From: Pseudoxanthomonas yeongjuensis
GTDB lineage: Bacteria > Pseudomonadota > Gammaproteobacteria > Xanthomonadales > Xanthomonadaceae
Direction: 5' to 3'
Assembly (NCBI RefSeq): GCF_010093345.1
Contig: NZ_PDWT01000004.1
Span: forward strand, 124,001-188,000
DNA length: 64,000 nucleotides
The translations under genes and the position numbers were made by a program. Each line of letters opens with the position of its first letter. The first letter of the stretch is position 1. Under the pieces are notes generated by a model. It ran no database searches, had not been told where the DNA came from, and was given only the letters and a program-made list of their open reading frames with translations. Shown here in pieces: positions 60,256 to 64,000 of the stretch.

Positions 60256-60558
60256 CTTTTTCCCTGGTCTAGTGGACTCCTCTTCACCTTTACAAGAGGC
60301 CACCCACAGGTGGCTTACGCGTCGCGTCAGCGTGGTGTCAGCTGGGCGATACACGGACAGACAAAAACGGTCTGTATTCGATTGCGAACCTGCATCACCA
60401 TTGGATATGCAGATTTGTCGGTGCATCATCCGGCGCGCGGCATCCTCAGGGTTACCTGCGCATCGTTGCCCGCCAGCGTCGATCTTTGGCCCGAATTTGT
60501 CTTTTATCGCAATCCTCGCGGACGATAATTCGGCGACCAGGACAGGAGCGCCCGACCG
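60256..60558. other. Divergent intergenic region upstream of the TonB receptor
   Basis: 303 bases between divergent genes with no open frame of coding quality. It should hold both promoters. GGTCTGTATTCG and GCATCATCCGG segments show no clear known operator (no Fur-box-like repeat was recognised). Confidence 0.5.
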
Positions 60559-61035
60559 ATGTTCAAAATGCTGTTGCTCGCGATGCTCGTCGTTCCCGGA
60601 TCGGTGCTGGCGCAGGACAAACCGGCCGATGCGTCGAACCCGGCATCCGCCAAGGTCGAGATGACCACGGGAACGTTCGAGATGTTCCGCCTGGCGCCCG
60701 GCCATACCGAAGCTTTCCTCCGCAGCATCGCGGAGTGGGAAAAGGTCAGCATCGCCGGCGGCCAACAGCCATCGCAAGTGTTCCTGCATGCGGGCGGCGA
60801 AGGCTGGGACGTGATGCTGTACAAGCCCTCGCGTCCCAAGACGACGCCGGAGCAGTTGGCGGCCATGAAGGCGAAGACCAGGGAGCTGGGCCTGCCCAGC
60901 GGCGCGCTCTTTTTCCTGGATGTGCGCAACCATATCGCCGATCACACCCATTTCGAAGTGTCGGGACCGACCACGGCGACGGAGTGGCTCAAGGAGCTGG
61001 ATCGCCAGCGCGCCGAGGTGCAGGCCCGGAAATGA
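60559..61035 (+). CDS. Putative periplasmic protein of unknown function
   Basis: A 158-residue protein with signal peptide MFKMLLLAMLVVPGSVLAQ. The mature part resembles a small ferredoxin-like alpha/beta fold: TGTFEMFRLAPGHTEAFLRS, WDVMLYKPSRPKTTPEQLAA, and HIADHTHFEVSGPTTATEWL with a His-rich stretch (HIADHTHFE). A RBS-like CAGGAG precedes the ATG. It is divergent from the TonB receptor. Family not recognised. Confidence 0.72.
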   Translation: MFKMLLLAMLVVPGSVLAQDKPADASNPASAKVEMTTGTFEMFRLAPGHTEAFLRSIAEWEKVSIAGGQQPSQVFLHAGGEGWDVMLYKPSRPKTTPEQLAAMKAKTRELGLPSGALFFLDVRNHIADHTHFEVSGPTTATEWLKELDRQRAEVQARK

Positions 61036-61283
61036 GCGATCCCGCCGATCGTTTGCGGGTCAGGCCGAGCGAATGCCGGATCGGGCGAGCGCTCTCTCCA
61101 GACCGTATGGCAGTCGTAAGCGTCGCGATTCGCCGCATTGGTCGGACCGCCTGGTTTCATGCCTGCGGCGCGACGTCAGTTGCATGTCAGCTCGCCTGGC
61201 TAAGCTGACTCTCATCCCGTGCAGATGGAGAAGTCCGAAATGGTGGAAGCCGTGTTCCCCGATCATCTTGCCCCACTGCGGCC

Positions 61284-62078
61284 GTGGTGATGGGGGAATG
61301 GTCGATCCAGTTCCGTCGGCGGCCTCGCATGCGCCGTTCGCGGAGCAATGCGATGGCGATCGCGGCGATCCTGACGGGCTCGATCTTCCCCGATCACTCC
61401 GATGCGAGCGCGTTCGAGGTGGGCGATACGGATGTCGGCAGTGGCTTTAAGCTGAAGGCGGAGTCCGGGCGCTCGCGCAGCGGGGATGATGTGACGTGGA
61501 CGCGGCCGGCGCTGGAAGCGGGTTGGGGATTCGCCGACCATTTCGAGCTGGCCGTGGGCAGCGGCTACGGTATTACGGAATTCCACGATGAACAGCGCCG
61601 TCACGGCAGCCACGATCTGCGGCTGGCGTTGAAGTGGAGGCTACGGCAAGAGTCGGGCACTTCCCTCGGCGTGGCGCTGGAGCCGGAGCTGACCTTGCCC
61701 ACGGGCGATCGAGGTGCCGGAATGGGCGGGGACGACACGCTGCTGGCGTTGCCGCTGCGGGCGAGCCGGTCGTCAGGACGCGGACGCTTGACCGCGCAGG
61801 TGGCTTGGCTGCACGCATCGCAGGCCGGCGAGTCGGCATGGAGTGCGGGAGCGCTGTACGAATACGAAGTAGCCCCGAACCTGTGGCTGGGAGCGGAAGC
61901 CTTGCATGATGCCGCGCTGGGCGGCGACGGACAGGTGCTCCAGCGCGGCAGTCTCGGGTTCCGCTGGCAGTCGCAGGGGACATGGATGCTGTTTGGTGGC
62001 TATGGCAGGAGCTGGCGGCACGGCGGGAACGGCACGCAGGCATCGATGCGTCTGGGGATCGAGTACGTTTTCCAATGA
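61284..62078 (+). CDS. Putative outer-membrane beta-barrel protein (MetA-type transporter-like)
   Basis: A 264-residue exported protein. The start is uncertain: GTG 61284 opens the frame but ATG 61329 gives the better signal (MRRSRSNAMAIAAILTGSI, cleavage near DASA). The mature sequence alternates strands with aromatic ends. Examples are LEAGWGFADHFELAVGSGYG, SHDLRLALKWRLRQESG and LGVALEPELTLPTGDRG, which resemble the phenol-degradation MetA-type outer-membrane channel family. The C-terminal residue is Gln after MRLGIEYVF. Substrate unknown. Confidence 0.75.
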   Translation: MVMGEWSIQFRRRPRMRRSRSNAMAIAAILTGSIFPDHSDASAFEVGDTDVGSGFKLKAESGRSRSGDDVTWTRPALEAGWGFADHFELAVGSGYGITEFHDEQRRHGSHDLRLALKWRLRQESGTSLGVALEPELTLPTGDRGAGMGGDDTLLALPLRASRSSGRGRLTAQVAWLHASQAGESAWSAGALYEYEVAPNLWLGAEALHDAALGGDGQVLQRGSLGFRWQSQGTWMLFGGYGRSWRHGGNGTQASMRLGIEYVFQ

Positions 62079-62127
62079 TGCGTTCGAATGGCCGGTCCAA
62101 GAGCAACCATGAGGAAGAAATGAAGCG

Positions 62128-62685
62128 ATGAGCACAATGAATGGAAATACGACCTACAACCGCTGGTCGATAACGCTGCACTGGGCGATGCTGGGATTGT
62201 TCGTCCTTGTCTATGCGTTCATCGAATTGCGCGTGCTTTTCGATAAAGGGAGCGTGCCGCGCGAAACCATGAAGAGTTTCCACTTCATGTGCGGTCTGCT
62301 GATATTCGCACTGGTATGGGTACGCCTTTTCCTTCGGGCGGTAACGCACAAGCCGCCGATCGTTCCTGCCCCGGCTGCCTGGCAGAGACTGGCGTCCGGC
62401 GTCGTCCAGGGGCTGCTGTACGCGTTCATGATCGGCATGCCGCTGGCTGGCTGGGTGGTGCTCAGCGCCGCCGGCAAGCCGGTTCCGTTCTTCGGCCTGG
62501 AATTGCCGCCGCTGGTCGGGCAGGACAAGGCGCTGGCGTCGCAGGTGGTGGAACTGCACGAAACCGTCGGAAGTTTCGGCTACTGGCTGATCGGGCTGCA
62601 TGCCCTGGCTGCGCTCGCGCATCACTATTTCTGGAAGGACAACACCCTGCGGCGCATGCTTCCATCGGGTAGGCGCAGTGGCTGA
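62128..62685 (+). CDS. Cytochrome b561
   Basis: A 185-residue inner-membrane dihaem cytochrome of the bacterial b561 family. Four membrane helices are seen. The haem-ligand histidines are in SITLHWAMLGLF, KSFHFMCGLL, VVELHETVGSF and LIGLHALAALAHHYFW. It probably carries electrons from quinol, perhaps in superoxide handling. A GAGGAAG ribosome-binding site is upstream. It lies 49 bases after the outer-membrane gene and may share its transcript. Confidence 0.9.
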   Translation: MSTMNGNTTYNRWSITLHWAMLGLFVLVYAFIELRVLFDKGSVPRETMKSFHFMCGLLIFALVWVRLFLRAVTHKPPIVPAPAAWQRLASGVVQGLLYAFMIGMPLAGWVVLSAAGKPVPFFGLELPPLVGQDKALASQVVELHETVGSFGYWLIGLHALAALAHHYFWKDNTLRRMLPSGRRSG

Positions 62686-62766
62686 AGAGTCTCCGACTCG
62701 CGTCAGCGTTCAGCAGTGGCGCCGTTGATCGGGCTGGGGCACCGCATGGATACCGGCCGGTCGCGC

Positions 62767-64000
62767 TCACTTAGTAGCCGGCCAGGACAGGGCCACCTGC
62801 AGGCCGCCGGGCACGGAGCGCTGCAGGTCGAGCGTTCCGCCGGCCGCCTCCACGATCTCCTTGGCGATGGACAAGCCAAGACCGTGGTTTCCCCGGCCCA
62901 ACTCGTCGAGCCGGCCACCGCGCATGAACGCGGCCTCGGTACTTATTTCAAGCCCGGGCCCATCGTCCTCGACTAGCATCCTGAAATGCCCCTCGGCGCG
63001 CATGGCGGAAACGGCGACCTGACGTCTGGCGAACCTCGATGCATTTTCGACCAGCGCGCCCAGCGCCTCCATCAGGTCCTCTTCGGTCAGGGGCAGCTTC
63101 AACTGGGGCGCTATGTCGACGCTGTAAACCAGGTCGCCGCCGAAATCGGTCTTCTCCAGGACTCCGACGATCCGCTCGACCACGTCGAACGGCGAGCACT
63201 GCGTACTGGCCCGGTTGTCCCGGATCGCCGCGGCCCGGGAGCGGGCCAGTTCCGCCTCGAGCGCCGCGCCTGCCGTGTCGATCACCCGGTCCAGATCGTC
63301 CGCGGTGGTGGTTTCGCCTGATTCCCGCGCGCGATGGCTGATCGCCCGCAGCGCCGACAATGGCGTCTTCAGGGAATGCGCAAGGTCGGCACCGCGCCGC
63401 TTGGCGCGGACCAGGTCTTTTTCTCTCGCGTCGGCCAGCGTATTGATCGCCGACACCAGCGGGGATACTTCGTTCGGATGGGGCGCCGTCAGGCGTGCCG
63501 CCGGGTTCTTCTGCAGGGAATACAGGGCGGTGCTGACACTGGCCAGGGGAGCCAGGCCCAGCGTGACCTGCAGCCAGGCCGCGGCAACCAGCGCGACCCA
63601 GAGGATGCCGAGGAACAATCCCAGTTCGCGGCGAAAAGCGCGGGCGGCGGCTTCCAGATCGGACAGGTTCTGCGCGACCTGCACGGTCACTGGCGTTCCC
63701 TCGGGATCGAGACGGACCACGCGCTCCACGATGATCAGTCTTTGCCCGAACGGGCCGTTGCTTTCGCGCGTCCGCCATTGGCGGGCATCGAGCGCGCCGG
63801 GAACGGGAAGCGTTTCATCCCATAGGGAAAGCGATCGCGCCGCGCCCAGCGAAGTACTGGCCTGCCAGTACCTCCCGCTGCTGGGTCGATCGAACCGCGG
63901 ATCGGAAGCCTGTCCCTCGAGCTGCGGAACCCCGACAGCGTTGAGATGAAGGCCGGCCACCAGCTCCAGCGCCTCGCGGGTCAGTTCCGTCACCACGCCA
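62767..64000 (-). CDS. Sensor histidine kinase, partial (PhoQ-like), cut at the right edge
   Basis: The frame is open through the window end, so the N-terminus, including the first membrane helix, lies outside. About 410 residues are visible. The sensor region (residues about 1-130) includes DPRFDRPSSGRYWQASTSLG, a PhoQ-like periplasmic pattern, followed by a membrane helix (LFLGILWVALVAAAWLQVTL) and a HAMP-like linker. The H-box ADLAHSLKTPLSALRAISHR and the ATPase domain motifs ALVENASRFARRQ, VEDDGPGLEI and NHGLGLSIAKEI follow. The response regulator gene should lie just outside the window. Confidence 0.9.
   Translation of the reverse strand, partial: GVVTELTREALELVAGLHLNAVGVPQLEGQASDPRFDRPSSGRYWQASTSLGAARSLSLWDETLPVPGALDARQWRTRESNGPFGQRLIIVERVVRLDPEGTPVTVQVAQNLSDLEAAARAFRRELGLFLGILWVALVAAAWLQVTLGLAPLASVSTALYSLQKNPAARLTAPHPNEVSPLVSAINTLADAREKDLVRAKRRGADLAHSLKTPLSALRAISHRARESGETTTADDLDRVIDTAGAALEAELARSRAAAIRDNRASTQCSPFDVVERIVGVLEKTDFGGDLVYSVDIAPQLKLPLTEEDLMEALGALVENASRFARRQVAVSAMRAEGHFRMLVEDDGPGLEISTEAAFMRGGRLDELGRGNHGLGLSIAKEIVEAAGGTLDLQRSVPGGLQVALSWPATK

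Overview
The window is GC-rich, densely coded bacterial chromosome. The gene content fits a gammaproteobacterium of the Xanthomonadaceae/Lysobacteraceae (Lysobacter-like). The main reasons are the bacterial-killing type IV secretion system with XVIPCD-tagged effectors, the large VirB7 lipoprotein, the GTAG-headed dispersed palindromes, and the gene neighbourhoods (coaX-birA-plsY, phoPQ with a PepSY gene, hpd/hmgA with a MarR regulator). The assignment rests on protein families I recognise by eye; no database search was run.

Positions 1-35,200 are mostly housekeeping and catabolic genes. They include NhaA and CaCA antiporters, tyrosine degradation (hmgA, hpd, divergent MarR regulator), a POT peptide transporter, tryptophan dioxygenase, and a 1191-residue secreted nuclease. 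An E1alpha-E1beta-SH3-E2 2-oxoacid dehydrogenase operon follows, then trpS, arginase, tRNA-Thr(UGU), a tail-to-head run (fatty-acid-kinase-like fusion, plsY, birA, coaX, SPOR protein), mtfA, a PhoPQ-like system and a CtlX-like amidinohydrolase. Peptide uptake plus Tyr, Trp, Arg and branched-chain 2-oxoacid breakdown suggests a protein-consuming lifestyle. Twelve GTAG/GTGG-headed palindromic repeats lie in this part. Three are inside reading frames and four supply a gene's stop codon.

Positions 35,600-56,550 hold a complete X-type T4SS on the minus strand. In transcription order it reads: small GTG-start gene, virD4, virB7, virB8, virB9, virB10, virB11, (small ORF), virB1, virB2, virB3, virB4, virB5, virB6, a DUF4189 gene, then two lipoprotein-immunity/effector pairs. 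Both effectors end in nearly identical XVIPCD secretion domains. Each joins a glycan-cleaving-like domain to a peptidase-like domain and one or two peptidoglycan-binding domains. No relaxase is seen, so the machine is read as an interbacterial weapon rather than a conjugation system.

Positions 56,600-64,000 hold dusA and, at its 5' side, a decayed integrase fragment and a frameshifted HipB-like regulator remnant. These are followed by a TonB-dependent receptor, two secreted or outer-membrane proteins, cytochrome b561 and a sensor kinase cut by the window edge.
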